A stretch of 22,146 bases of DNA from an uncultured Clostridia bacterium (GCA_937919155.1 CALFPM010000061.1:1-22146), one strand, 5' to 3'. Counted from the stretch's first letter, positions 7,599-15,296 are shown. Notes: generated by a model from the letters alone, not told the origin. A program made the numbers and translations.

Positions 7599-9635
7599 AT
7601 GGATAAAGAAAACAAAAAAGTTAATAACGCTGAAAATACAAACGGCAAGAGCAAATCACCTCTGGATGAAATTGCAGACGGTTTTTATGACCTGACCGCA
7701 CTATATTCCGCACCGCCGAAAAAGGCACTCAGCCGAGAGGAAGAACTCAGGCGCAGGGACGAAGAAAGACGTGCGCTTGAAATGCAGGCTATCAAAGAGG
7801 ACATTGAGCGCAGGTATACCCAGCAGCTTGAAACTGCTCAGAACAACGCCTCACCCAAAAAGAAAAAGCCTGCACCAAGGCCTCTTATTCCTGAAATTGA
7901 CGGTCGCGAAGCCGTAAAGGAAGAGCTTGAAAGAATAGACGGTATCATTAACGGCGGCGAAGAAAAAGCGGAGAAACCCACCCCTGCAGAAGAACCCGAT
8001 AAAAAGCCAAAAAAAGCCATCAAAAAGAAGAAAAAAGCGGAAACAAAAGCCTTTGATATTGAGGAATCCAATCCGTTTTATGCTCTTTTCTACAGTTTCG
8101 GTAACGCAATCTGCTCCGTGCTGGGAGCAATTTTCACGGCAGTTTTCGGCATAATCAAAAAGCCGTTTGCCGCATTCTTCCGCTTTATTTCACGGGCAAC
8201 GGAAAGCACAAAACGCAAAACAATAAAGAAGATTCAAGGCACTGTCAGAGAAGCGTCACATTTCAGAAATGAAATCAAGCGTGCAGGTAAATCAATAAAA
8301 CTTGCAATCAGGAAGCCAAAACATCTTCCGAAAGTTCTTATTCACTATGTAACGCTTGCAATCAAAAGGCACAGCGGGCTGCTCAGGACGGCAGCAAACA
8401 CTTTGCTGCCCATCGGCGCGCTTATGATTCTTCTGATTACGGTCAACTATTGGAGCAACGCAACCTTTGCCCTTGAGGTTATCTATAACGATCAAAGCAT
8501 AGGCTACATCAGCAACGAATCCGTTTATATTGAAGCAAAAAGCCTTGTCAAGGACAGGCTCAGCGGCAGTGAATATTCACTTTCCGACACCTCAACAATT
8601 AACCAGACCGTTGCCGCATCCCCTAACCTCAACGCAAACTACAATCTGAGCGTTGTTTCAATTGACGAGCTGAACGATGCTCAGGCAATTTCAGACAAGA
8701 TAATCGAAAATTCCGTTGACAATCTCACAAACGCCTGCGGAGTTTACATTGACGGCAAATTCATCTGCGCGGTCAAAAATGAGGCAGATGCAAAAACCAT
8801 TTTCTATGACATTCTTGAGCCTTATGAAGCCGATGCCGAGCTTAACGGCTATGTTGTGGGCTTTGCGGAAAACATTGACTATGTTCAGGGTCTTTACCGC
8901 GATGATAACGATGTGATGTGGGACGCATCAAGGCTTGCATCTCTGCTCAACGGAGAAGAAAAACTTGTCAGCATCAGAAAAATCGTTACCACAACTTCTG
9001 TTCAGGAAATCAAGTTTGACACCGTCAAGAAACGCGATGCCACAAAATACAGCGGCTACAGACAGGTGCTTCAGAAAGGTATCAACGGCAGCGAAAGAGT
9101 TACCAAAACTCAGATTTATATTGACGGGGTGCTGCAGGACACCGATTATTCATATGAAACAATAACCGAACCCGTTGATGAAATCGTCACAGTCGGCACA
9201 CGCACATCCTACGGCGGAGTTTATATCGGAGAGGCTTCAGACTCAGGCTTCTTGTGGCCTGCACCCAGCTGCCACAGAGTGAGCTCGCCTTACGGCTGGC
9301 GAAGCAGCGGCTGGCACAACGGCATTGACCTTGTCAGAGCAGGCGGCGGCGCATCGGGCACACCCGTTATTGCATCAAAGAGCGGACGGGTTGAGGTTGT
9401 TCAGCGAAGCAGCTCAGGCTACGGCAACATGGTGCTTATCAACCACGGTGACGGCTATAAAACACGATATGCTCATATGATTAAAGGCTCAATCACTGTT
9501 TCGGTTGGCGATTATGTTGATGCCGGTCAGACTATCGGCAAGGTTGGCTCAACAGGCAACTCAACAGGTCCTCACCTGCACTTTGAGGTTATCCGCAACG
9601 GTGAAACACAGAATCCCAAAAATTATATTTACTAA
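7599..9635 (+). CDS. Membrane-anchored G5/M23 peptidoglycan peptidase
   Basis: A 678-aa protein. Residues 1-150 are very rich in Lys and Glu and should be cytoplasmic. A hydrophobic stretch at about 155-190 may touch or enter the membrane. A clear transmembrane helix follows at about 264-288, then an extracellular region, a G5 domain (about 456-535) and a C-terminal M23 endopeptidase domain (about 550-678). The zinc site is intact: HNGID with His573 and Asp577, and HLHFE with His659 and His661. The enzyme is expected to cut peptide bonds in peptidoglycan outside the membrane. GGAG lies 8 nt before the ATG. It is transcribed alone between two terminators. The long basic cytoplasmic part is unusual for M23 enzymes. 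Confidence 0.9.
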   Translation: MDKENKKVNNAENTNGKSKSPLDEIADGFYDLTALYSAPPKKALSREEELRRRDEERRALEMQAIKEDIERRYTQQLETAQNNASPKKKKPAPRPLIPEIDGREAVKEELERIDGIINGGEEKAEKPTPAEEPDKKPKKAIKKKKKAETKAFDIEESNPFYALFYSFGNAICSVLGAIFTAVFGIIKKPFAAFFRFISRATESTKRKTIKKIQGTVREASHFRNEIKRAGKSIKLAIRKPKHLPKVLIHYVTLAIKRHSGLLRTAANTLLPIGALMILLITVNYWSNATFALEVIYNDQSIGYISNESVYIEAKSLVKDRLSGSEYSLSDTSTINQTVAASPNLNANYNLSVVSIDELNDAQAISDKIIENSVDNLTNACGVYIDGKFICAVKNEADAKTIFYDILEPYEADAELNGYVVGFAENIDYVQGLYRDDNDVMWDASRLASLLNGEEKLVSIRKIVTTTSVQEIKFDTVKKRDATKYSGYRQVLQKGINGSERVTKTQIYIDGVLQDTDYSYETITEPVDEIVTVGTRTSYGGVYIGEASDSGFLWPAPSCHRVSSPYGWRSSGWHNGIDLVRAGGGASGTPVIASKSGRVEVVQRSSSGYGNMVLINHGDGYKTRYAHMIKGSITVSVGDYVDAGQTIGKVGSTGNSTGPHLHFEVIRNGETQNPKNYIY

Positions 9636-9640
9636 ACAAA

Positions 9641-9680
9641 AACACCGCAGAATGCTGATGCAAACTGCGGTGTTATTTTT
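9641..9680. terminator. Bidirectional intrinsic terminator
   Basis: AACACCGCAG (9641-9650) pairs perfectly with CTGCGGTGTT (9665-9674), followed by ATTTTTAT. On the other strand the stem is followed by TTTTTGTTT. It serves the convergent M23 and trmO genes. Confidence 0.92.
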
Positions 9681-9690
9681 ATATCGGAAA

Positions 9691-10362
9691 TCATTTTTTA
9701 TTTACTTCAACCACGGTCGCTTTACCATCCGCAACTCTGAAACGCACATCAAAGCCTGCAAATTCAACTCCGTAAATCCTTTCGGGCTCGTCCTGATAAG
9801 CAGGTCGGGGGTCCTGAGCAAGCACGGCGATAATTGCCGCCTGCTTTTTCTGAGGTATCACCTCAAGCAGATTTTCGGGGAAATCAACCTCAAGGCTGCC
9901 CTGCTTTTCATCAAGGGCAAACCCATTGCTTGCCTCGGGGTGAGAATCAACATAAGGCAGATAAGGTTTTATGTCATAAATCGGAGTGCCGTCAAGCAAG
10001 TCCGCACCCGAAACATGAAGAACACAACCGTGTTTTTCTGTTTTCTCAATTCCGAGTAATTTCACGCTTGAAAGCCCCACAGGGTTTGGTCTGAACGGTG
10101 AACGGGTTGCAAAAACGCCCATCCTTTTGTTGCCGCCCAGCCTCGGAGGGCGCACGGTGGGAGTCCATTCCCTGTCTATGCACTCCGAAAACTGCCACAA
10201 AAGCCAGATATGGGAGTATTCTTCAAGTCCCCTGAGCGCCTCGGAGACGCGGTATTCAGGCTCAAAAACTATTGTTGCCTCAAGCTCATCAACCAATCCG
10301 CTCTGACGGGGAATGCCGAATTTAGAGGTAAAATCCGTGTGAATATAAGCAATAATTTTCAT
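9691..10362 (-). CDS. trmO: tRNA (t6A37-N6)-methyltransferase TrmO
   Basis: A 223-aa SAM-dependent enzyme that methylates N6 of t6A37 in threonine tRNAs. The TrmO/TsaA signatures are present: KFGIPRQSGL near the N-terminus, FSEC, RPPRLGGNKRMGVFATRSP, FRPNPVGLS, and GADLLDGTPIYDIKPYLPY. A C-terminal extension of about 75 residues after YVDSHPEA follows, as in many members. The ATG at 10362 is chosen because AAAAGGG lies 6 nt upstream; an earlier in-frame start would lie in the promoter. A tRNA-Thr gene, a likely substrate, is 840 bp away on the same strand; the link may be chance. Confidence 0.92.
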   Translation of the reverse strand: MKIIAYIHTDFTSKFGIPRQSGLVDELEATIVFEPEYRVSEALRGLEEYSHIWLLWQFSECIDREWTPTVRPPRLGGNKRMGVFATRSPFRPNPVGLSSVKLLGIEKTEKHGCVLHVSGADLLDGTPIYDIKPYLPYVDSHPEASNGFALDEKQGSLEVDFPENLLEVIPQKKQAAIIAVLAQDPRPAYQDEPERIYGVEFAGFDVRFRVADGKATVVEVNKK

Positions 10363-10398
10363 ATATAACCCTTTTCTCTTTTGACTTATCTGTTGTTT

Positions 10399-10441
10399 AT
10401 TATACATTAAAATTCAATATATTTCAACGATATATTGAATT
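10399..10441 (-). promoter_or_regulatory. trmO promoter inside a 12-bp inverted repeat
   Basis: On the minus strand TTGAAA (10427-10422), a 17-bp spacer and TATAAT (10404-10399). The -35 box sits in the 7-nt centre of a perfect dyad, AATTCAATATAT (10411-10422) and ATATATTGAATT (10430-10441). The layout suggests a repressor operator. The dyad is AT-only apart from one C/G pair per arm. Confidence 0.6.
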
Positions 10442-10530
10442 CGCAATATAAGAATCTTTTAGAGTTCGCAAGGGTCTGCGGTCTGAGCAGAAACACGGTT
10501 TATAAATATCTTTCTCTTTTGGAGACATAA
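10435..10530 (+). pseudogene. Remnant of a helix-turn-helix protein
   Basis: Reading + from TTG 10435 to TAA 10528-10530 gives about 31 residues that include FARVCGLSRNTVYKYLSLL. This is a convincing helix-turn-helix core with the GLSRNTVYKYL recognition-helix pattern of recombinases and small regulators. There is no ribosome site, the frame is closed upstream at 10408 and no N-terminal domain remains. I read it as the 3' scrap of a decayed gene. It overlaps the trmO promoter dyad. Confidence 0.4.
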
Positions 10531-10567
10531 AAGAACAGGAAACGGAAATGAATCCGTTCCCTTGTTT
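10529..10567 (-). terminator. Terminator of the zinc-ribbon membrane gene
   Basis: On the minus strand AACAAGGGAACGGA pairs, with small imperfections, with TCCGTTTCCTGTT around a TTCATT-type loop, followed by CTTTTATG. It begins right after the stop codon at 10568. Confidence 0.75.
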
Positions 10568-10972
10568 TTATTCATCAAGCACCCATTCGAGCGACTTATA
10601 GTTTTCGTAGCAGTTTTTGCACATATTTGTTCTGCTAATTGATTTTTTGTTTGCAGAATCGGTATAATTTCTGTCGCACGAAGGGCAGAAGGTTTTTGAT
10701 TTGGGAGTTTTACCGCTCGAAGCAATTCCTGTTATGATTATCGCCAATACAACAAGCAAAACAAGAATAATGTTTTTTTTAGTTTTCTTTTTGCTTACGG
10801 CTTTTATTGCTTCCATATCAGCTCCCGACTCTGCAAGAAGCTTATTGTTGTTTCGTTCAAACCAGACTTTCAGCACGATAGCGATAACTGCGAGAACAAC
10901 ACCACCGATAATCAAAGCAAACATAACGGGATCGAAAAAAAGCTTTGTAATTGTTGTTAAACCGCTTTTCAT
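10568..10972 (-). CDS. Two-TM membrane protein with C-terminal zinc ribbon
   Basis: A 134-aa protein I do not recognise by name. Hydrophobic helices lie at about residues 15-35 and 67-86, separated by a charged loop with a KKKTKK run. The C-terminus has CPSC and CKNC about 25 residues apart, a likely zinc-binding four-Cys knuckle. GGAGG sits 6 nt before the ATG, so the start is firm. It has its own promoter and terminator, so it is a single-gene unit between tRNA-Thr and trmO. The zinc-ribbon-plus-membrane layout suggests a small regulatory or assembly protein, but nothing here shows its role. Confidence 0.75.
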   Translation of the reverse strand: MKSGLTTITKLFFDPVMFALIIGGVVLAVIAIVLKVWFERNNNKLLAESGADMEAIKAVSKKKTKKNIILVLLVVLAIIITGIASSGKTPKSKTFCPSCDRNYTDSANKKSISRTNMCKNCYENYKSLEWVLDE

Positions 10973-11007
10973 TAGTTACCTCCATAAAATAAAAATGCGA
11001 TGTTTCA

Positions 11008-11036
11008 ATTATAACAATATCAGACTACTTTTTCAA
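11008..11036 (-). promoter_or_regulatory. Promoter of the zinc-ribbon membrane gene
   Basis: On the minus strand TTGAAA (11036-11031), a 17-bp spacer and a perfect TATAAT (11013-11008), 36 bp before the start codon. Confidence 0.75.
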
Positions 11037-11100
11037 GTGTTTTTATAAATTATGAACCTCACTTCGGTATGCTTTGTTTGTTTCGATTTTTAATCATAAG

Positions 11101-11146
11101 CAGACCGCATCCCTTACTGAAAAATGCAATTCAGGGATGCGGTCTG
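11101..11146. repeat. Strong 14-bp inverted repeat between tRNA-Thr and the membrane gene
   Basis: CAGACCGCATCCCT (11101-11114) is the exact reverse complement of AGGGATGCGGTCTG (11133-11146). An inner CTGAA/TTCAG pair allows an alternative fold. Neither strand has a U-run directly after it, so it is not a standard terminator. A separate 14-bp palindrome around CCGCGG follows at 11150-11163. Confidence 0.6.
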
Positions 11147-11160
11147 ACAATTTCCGCGGA

Positions 11161-11199
11161 AATAAGAAAATCCCCTGAAACCTTAAGTTCCAAGGGATT
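11161..11199 (-). terminator. Terminator of tRNA-Thr
   Basis: On the minus strand AATCCCTTGGAAC (11199-11187) pairs over 13 bp, with two G-U pairs, with GTTTCAGGGGATT (11181-11169). TTTTCTTATT follows. The stem starts at the last base of the encoded CCA. Confidence 0.8.
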
Positions 11200-11274
11200 G
11201 GAGCTGCTAGGCGGACTCGAACCGCCGACCTCATCCTTACCAAGGATGTGCTCTACCACCTGAGCCATAGCAGC
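11199..11274 (-). tRNA. tRNA-Thr (anticodon GGT)
   Basis: The acceptor arms GCTGCTA and TAGCAGC pair over 7 bp and are followed by discriminator T and an encoded CCA. The D arm is GCTC...GAGC. The anticodon arm CATCC-TTGGTAA-GGATG gives anticodon GGT (threonine). The T arm is GGCGG-TTCGAGT-CCGCC. The molecule is 76 nt with CCA and all four arms intact. The junction further right is not at this tRNA, so it is not the site used by the phage segment. Confidence 0.96.
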
Positions 11275-11314
11275 AAATTATGATAATTTTCATTGTTCAT
11301 ACCGAACGCAAACT

Positions 11315-11343
11315 ATATTACCATAATATTTTGATTATTTCAA
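11315..11343 (-). promoter_or_regulatory. Promoter of tRNA-Thr
   Basis: On the minus strand TTGAAA (11343-11338), a 17-bp spacer and TAATAT (11320-11315), about 40 bp before the tRNA 5' end. Confidence 0.5.
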
Positions 11344-11361
11344 GTCTTTTTTTGAATTTTT

Positions 11362-12645
11362 TCAGATAATTTTGTTATCAACAGCCTTTTCAACAAGTTC
11401 GGCAAACAGCGCGCAGGACCAGCTGAACCAGCTTCTGGTGAAATTATCGGGATTGTCGGCATCAAAGCCCTCGTGCATATAGCCTGTGCCGCCGTCCGTT
11501 GTTTCAAGAATATGAAGAATCTCCCTGATTTCCTCGGGGTCATTGGTTGAAAGTCCCTGCATTGAAAGAGCAATGTGCCAGATATATCCCTCGGGAGTAT
11601 GAGGACTGCCCACACCCTTTCCGAACTTGCCCTCGTAATAATAAGGATTATCCTTGCTCAGAATAAAAGAGCGGGTGTTGAGATAAATTTCATCGTCATA
11701 TGCACAGAAACCGAGATAAGGCGCGGAAAGCAGGCTGGGCACATTGGCATCGTCAAAAAGAAAATAATCGCCCTTGCCGTTTACCTCGCAGGCATAGATT
11801 CTGCCGTGCTTTTCCGTTTCGATAACAGCGTGTTTTTCAATGCCCTCTGCAATGTCGTTCTTAAGGGCGTTGCATTCTTCGATAAGTGATGTTTCTTCGG
11901 GATAGGATGCCGCGAGCATCTCCGCAAGATATCCGAGAACAACAACCGCAAACATATTTGAGGCAACAAGATAGCCGTAGCGGCAGGCATCGTCACTGGG
12001 TCTGAAGCCTGACCATGTCATGCCTGTGTAATCAACAGGCTCACCCATTCCGTTGTTGTGGATTGTGTCCTGATGAGAGCAGTTTTTCCTTGTGAATCGA
12101 TAGGGCGATTTTTCAAAATGATGCTGCTCTGTTCGCCAGAGATTGACGGTTGTTTTGGTGCTTTCAAGAAAATCCTCGCCAAGCACACTGCCGTCACCCG
12201 TTGCTTTCCAATAAAGATAAGCAAGGCGCACGGGATAGCAAAGCGAATCAATTTCATACTTTCTTTCCCACACGATGGGATGATTTTCGGGTGAATCATC
12301 AAACTCCTTGTGGTCATTGGGCTCCTTTTTATATGCATTAGCATAAGGCTCCATGGAGATATACATTCTCTGCCTCTTGATAACGCCTTTTATGATTTCG
12401 CGGATATCCTCATTCTCCGCCGCAAGAGGAATATAATGAGAAACCTCGGCAGTGGAATCTCTGAGCCACATTGCGGGAATATCACCCGTCAGCACAAAAA
12501 CAGAGCCGTCAGCCATAAATTCCGTTGCGGTTTCAAGGGTGTTGGGATAGCAGTTTCTGTAAAGCTTTGCAAGCTTTTTGCTGTATTTTTCAATATGGGC
12601 GCAATATTCATCCATTCTTTTTTCAACGCAAAGAGGTAATTTCAT
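11362..12645 (-). CDS. GH125 exo-alpha-1,6-mannosidase
   Basis: A 427-aa (alpha/alpha)6-barrel glycosidase of family GH125, metal-independent inverting enzymes that remove alpha-1,6-linked mannose. Typical blocks are VLTGDIPAMWLRDSTAEV, SHQDTIHNNGMGEPVDYTGMTWSGFRPSDDAC and GYMHEGFDADNPDNFTRSWF. Asp219 and Glu392 are at the places of the catalytic acid and base of the Clostridium perfringens enzyme, as I recall that numbering. There is no signal peptide, so the enzyme should act in the cytoplasm on imported mannosides from N-glycans or yeast mannan. The start has AAAGGAC upstream. No transporter or mannose kinase gene is adjacent. It is divergent from the patatin gene. Confidence 0.93.
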   Translation of the reverse strand: MKLPLCVEKRMDEYCAHIEKYSKKLAKLYRNCYPNTLETATEFMADGSVFVLTGDIPAMWLRDSTAEVSHYIPLAAENEDIREIIKGVIKRQRMYISMEPYANAYKKEPNDHKEFDDSPENHPIVWERKYEIDSLCYPVRLAYLYWKATGDGSVLGEDFLESTKTTVNLWRTEQHHFEKSPYRFTRKNCSHQDTIHNNGMGEPVDYTGMTWSGFRPSDDACRYGYLVASNMFAVVVLGYLAEMLAASYPEETSLIEECNALKNDIAEGIEKHAVIETEKHGRIYACEVNGKGDYFLFDDANVPSLLSAPYLGFCAYDDEIYLNTRSFILSKDNPYYYEGKFGKGVGSPHTPEGYIWHIALSMQGLSTNDPEEIREILHILETTDGGTGYMHEGFDADNPDNFTRSWFSWSCALFAELVEKAVDNKII

Positions 12646-12676
12646 ATTTTTTGTCCTTTCGGATATATTTTTATTA

Positions 12677-12705
12677 ATGATATAACTTACTCAAAATATT
12701 GTCAA
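12677..12705 (-). promoter_or_regulatory. Promoter of the GH125 gene
   Basis: On the minus strand a perfect TTGACA (12705-12700), a 17-bp spacer and TATCAT (12682-12677), 32 bp before the ATG. Confidence 0.75.
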
Positions 12706-12726
12706 CCGAATTTTAAATTTTTTATT

Positions 12727-12769
12727 AACTGTTCCAACTGTTACGAAAAGCTGTTTACTGCAACAGTTG
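12727..12769. repeat. AACTGTT repeats in the patatin promoter
   Basis: Two direct copies of AACTGTT lie at 12727-12733 and 12736-12742. An inverted copy, AACAGTT, lies at 12762-12768. CAACTGTT and AACAGTTG form an 8-bp dyad that brackets the -35 box. They could bind a regulator; no such regulator is adjacent. Confidence 0.4.
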
Positions 12770-12782
12770 AATGTGATAGAAT
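12754..12782 (+). promoter_or_regulatory. Promoter of the patatin-like gene
   Basis: TTTACT at 12754-12759, a 17-bp spacer and TAGAAT at 12777-12782. GAGGAG follows at 12791-12796. Confidence 0.55.
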
Positions 12783-12805
12783 AAACATCAGAGGAGATGA
12801 AAGCA

Positions 12806-13885
12806 ATGAAAAATTACGGTCTTGTGCTTGCAGGCGGCGGTGCAAAAGGCATTTATCAGCTCGGAGCGTGGAGAGCAATGCGTGAGATGGGCGTTAACTT
12901 TTCCGTTGTTGCAGGTGTTTCAATCGGCTCAATCAACGGCGCACTCATTGCAGCAAACTGCTTTGACGAAGCCACTGAGCTCTGGAAAAGCGCATCCGTT
13001 GACAAGGGTGTGAAAATTGCAAACGAGCTGAAAGACCCCGAAAAGCTTTTCAGCCTCAAAAACGCGGCGGTGCTGCTGAAAGAAATTGTCCGTAACGGCG
13101 GCATTGACGCTTCACCAACCAAAGATTTCCTGCTGAAATTCATTGACGAAGAAAAGGTGCGCCGCTCAAACGTGAAATTCGGAATGGTAACATTCAATCT
13201 GACCGAATTTGCGCCTGTTGAAATATTCATAGACAAAATCCCCGAGGGAGAGCTTGTTGACTTTCTGCTTGCATCCTCAAAAGTGCCGGGAGTGAGCAAA
13301 ATCGGACCCGAGGACGACAGATATCTTGACGGCGGTGTTTACGACAACGCACCCATAGGAATGCTCCGAAAACACGGCTATAACCGCATTATTGTGGTTG
13401 ATATTTCATCGATAAAAGGCGTTGGCCACAAAAGCGATATGTCCAACGCGGAGTTTATATACATCCGTCCCTACGATATTGAAGACCTGGGCGCCGCCTT
13501 TGATTTCAGCGAAGAAATGTATGAAAAGCGCCTCACCATGGGTTATCTCGACACCCGCAAGGCATTCGGTTATCTTTCGGGCAGGCAGTTTTACTTTGAG
13601 TCCGCCGTGTTTATGCAGATGATTGAGGAATACGGCGCGGACGCACTTGAGCAGCTCGAAACCCTCGGCGCGGAGCTGGGAATGGAGCGTTTCAGGATTT
13701 ACGAAAAAGAACAGTTTATCTTTGAACTGAAAAGGAAATATGTTGAATATCAGAAAGAACTGCAGCTGAAAGAGGAAGAGGCAGAGCAGAAATTCTACGC
13801 TCCCCTGCTGAAAAAACTGCCGAAGTTCAACTCGGAGAATGACTATGCCGAGGCAATTGCCGTTCTGGACAGTATCATAATATGA
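12806..13885 (+). CDS. Patatin-like phospholipase / acyl hydrolase
   Basis: A 359-aa patatin-domain protein, a cytoplasmic or membrane-associated lipid acyl hydrolase with a Ser-Asp dyad. The oxyanion loop GGGAKGIYQLG is at residues 9-19, the nucleophile elbow GVSIGS has Ser39, and DGGVYDNAPI has Asp175, so the dyad is complete. The last 100 or so residues are charged and helical, outside the core domain. An ATG at 12797 touches the GAGGAG and has no spacing. The ATG at 12806, 9 nt away, is preferred. It forms a single-gene unit with its own promoter and terminator. The physiological substrate cannot be told from sequence. Confidence 0.9.
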   Translation: MKNYGLVLAGGGAKGIYQLGAWRAMREMGVNFSVVAGVSIGSINGALIAANCFDEATELWKSASVDKGVKIANELKDPEKLFSLKNAAVLLKEIVRNGGIDASPTKDFLLKFIDEEKVRRSNVKFGMVTFNLTEFAPVEIFIDKIPEGELVDFLLASSKVPGVSKIGPEDDRYLDGGVYDNAPIGMLRKHGYNRIIVVDISSIKGVGHKSDMSNAEFIYIRPYDIEDLGAAFDFSEEMYEKRLTMGYLDTRKAFGYLSGRQFYFESAVFMQMIEEYGADALEQLETLGAELGMERFRIYEKEQFIFELKRKYVEYQKELQLKEEEAEQKFYAPLLKKLPKFNSENDYAEAIAVLDSIII

Positions 13886-13887
13886 TT

Positions 13888-13926
13888 AAAAGGTGAACCT
13901 GCAATACGCAAGTTCACCTTTTTTAA
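13888..13926. terminator. Bidirectional intrinsic terminator
   Basis: AAAAGGTGAAC (13888-13898) pairs with GTTCACCTTTT (13912-13922), with an extra inner TGC/GCA pair. T-runs flank it on both strands. It separates the convergent patatin and deacylase genes and overlaps the deacylase stop codon. Confidence 0.9.
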
Positions 13927-14432
13927 ATTTCTATTATCTTCGGTTCAACACCAAGTGCGGGAATAAGCTTTTCAAGAACATCTTCCGTCCTCATTCTGAG
14001 GGTTGCGGTGTTATCGCTGGGGTGGCAGCAGATGAATTCTTCCGCAAGCACATCACTGTCAACGGCAAGCATAACTTTCTTTTCTCTGTCAAACATAAGG
14101 CTTGTTATGCTCAGTGAACCCGGTGTTGTGTTCAGCAGAGTTTCCATAAACTCACCCGATGCAAAGGAGAGCCTTGAACATCCGAGCTTTTTGGAAACAT
14201 CTTTTGTCACAAAGCGTTTATCGTCCCTTATCATCAGCAGATATATAACTTTGCCCGAATCTGTTTTCAGCAGCAGATTTTTGCATATCACTCCGTCAAT
14301 CATGCCGTTGACCGCCTGACATTTCTCAAGAGTGAACACGGGCGGATGAGTCACGATATCATAACTTATTCCGATTTTTTCAAGGAATCCGCATACCTCT
14401 GCGGCTTTTCTGCTCAATTCCATAACTATCAC
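13923..14432 (-). CDS. ProXp-ala / YbaK-family aminoacyl-tRNA deacylase
   Basis: A 169-aa trans-editing protein. The CKNLLLK block carries the family's conserved Lys. The GSLSITSL segment and the C-terminal HPSDNTATLRMRTEDVLEKL match the ProXp-ala/PrdX branch better than Cys-tRNA-Pro-specific YbaK. Members of that branch hydrolyse Ala-tRNA-Pro made in error by prolyl-tRNA synthetase. The GTG start at 14432 overlaps the TGA stop of the lipoprotein gene by GTGA, so translation is probably coupled. An ATG three codons later (14423) is the alternative. Neither has a clear ribosome site, which supports coupling. Confidence 0.85.
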   Translation of the reverse strand: MIVMELSRKAAEVCGFLEKIGISYDIVTHPPVFTLEKCQAVNGMIDGVICKNLLLKTDSGKVIYLLMIRDDKRFVTKDVSKKLGCSRLSFASGEFMETLLNTTPGSLSITSLMFDREKKVMLAVDSDVLAEEFICCHPSDNTATLRMRTEDVLEKLIPALGVEPKIIEI

Positions 14433-15283
14433 TGTCCGTAAAACGCAGAAGCGTAATTTTCAGCATCAATTCTGACCGTTTTCCAGGGACCGCTGCTCCT
14501 GTCCTCGTGGGTCAGCACATTATCCTCAAAGGTGTGGATGTTATTGAACACCGTCTTTCCTCTTGAAGTTACCCAGAAGCCGTCAAGGTTTTTTTCGGGT
14601 TCGGGATAAATGCTTTCATCAAGGGTGAAACCGCCCTCATAAAGCTCTCCGCAGCAGAAATAAACAATCTCATCGTCTTTATTGAATTCAATGTAACAAC
14701 GGGTGTTTCCGCTCTGAATGGCATAAGCATTCTTGCCCGCTTTGCTGAATTCAAGAAACTCAACCACGGATTCGTCACCTGACTCCTCAACGGAATAAAC
14801 ATATCTGAGGCTGTCGGTTTTGGCATCGTATTCGGCGGTGTAGGTTTTCACGGTTGACTCCGAAACGAAAGTGAGCTCATAGTTTTCTCCCTCGGAGGTG
14901 AAAGTTATATCCATCCCCTCGCTCTGCAGTTTGTAGTAATCCTGCGCCGCTTCATCAGTCATATCCGAAGTGAATCCCTGCACCGTTGAAAGAGCAGAGA
15001 GCATAAAAGGCTCGAAGGATGTGAGGATATAATTATCATCAAGAAAATATTCGGTTTTGTTGCCCGATTCAATCACCGCGTTGTGTGCACCCTCAAGAAT
15101 TGATATTTTAGCACTCATTGCATCCTTGACAGACTCGAATCTTTCAAGACATCCGAGGAAGGTTTCCTCCGTGTTGGTGATATTCAGCATATCTGCGGTT
15201 TTCACTCTGCCCTTATCATTTTTTGAACAGGCGCAAAGCAAAACAAGCGCTATCGCAAGCAAAACTGCAACAAATCTTTTCAT
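14429..15283 (-). CDS. Hypothetical lipoprotein
   Basis: A 284-aa protein that starts MKRFVAVLLAIALVLLCAC, a short signal peptide ending in a lipobox (LCAC), so it should be lipid-anchored on the outer face of the membrane. The mature part is acidic, with many Glu/Ser/Thr/Tyr beta-type stretches. I recognise no domain. An in-frame TTG at 15334 would add 17 residues before the signal peptide and is rejected. AAGGAG at 15296-15291 lies 7 nt before the ATG at 15283. It follows nrdR and precedes the deacylase, overlapping it. A terminator directly upstream and a possible ribosome-site hairpin suggest limited expression. Confidence 0.75.
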   Translation of the reverse strand: MKRFVAVLLAIALVLLCACSKNDKGRVKTADMLNITNTEETFLGCLERFESVKDAMSAKISILEGAHNAVIESGNKTEYFLDDNYILTSFEPFMLSALSTVQGFTSDMTDEAAQDYYKLQSEGMDITFTSEGENYELTFVSESTVKTYTAEYDAKTDSLRYVYSVEESGDESVVEFLEFSKAGKNAYAIQSGNTRCYIEFNKDDEIVYFCCGELYEGGFTLDESIYPEPEKNLDGFWVTSRGKTVFNNIHTFEDNVLTHEDRSSGPWKTVRIDAENYASAFYGQ

Positions 15284-15296
15284 TCTTCTGCTCCTT

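Noticed and set aside
10459..10725. An 88-aa minus-strand frame near the zinc-ribbon gene
   Set aside because: It overlaps the zinc-ribbon gene out of frame and crosses its terminator.
11199..11274. tRNA-Thr as the attachment site of the phage segment
   Set aside because: The tRNA is about 8 kb from the junction. I see no duplicated tRNA 3' end or integrase gene.
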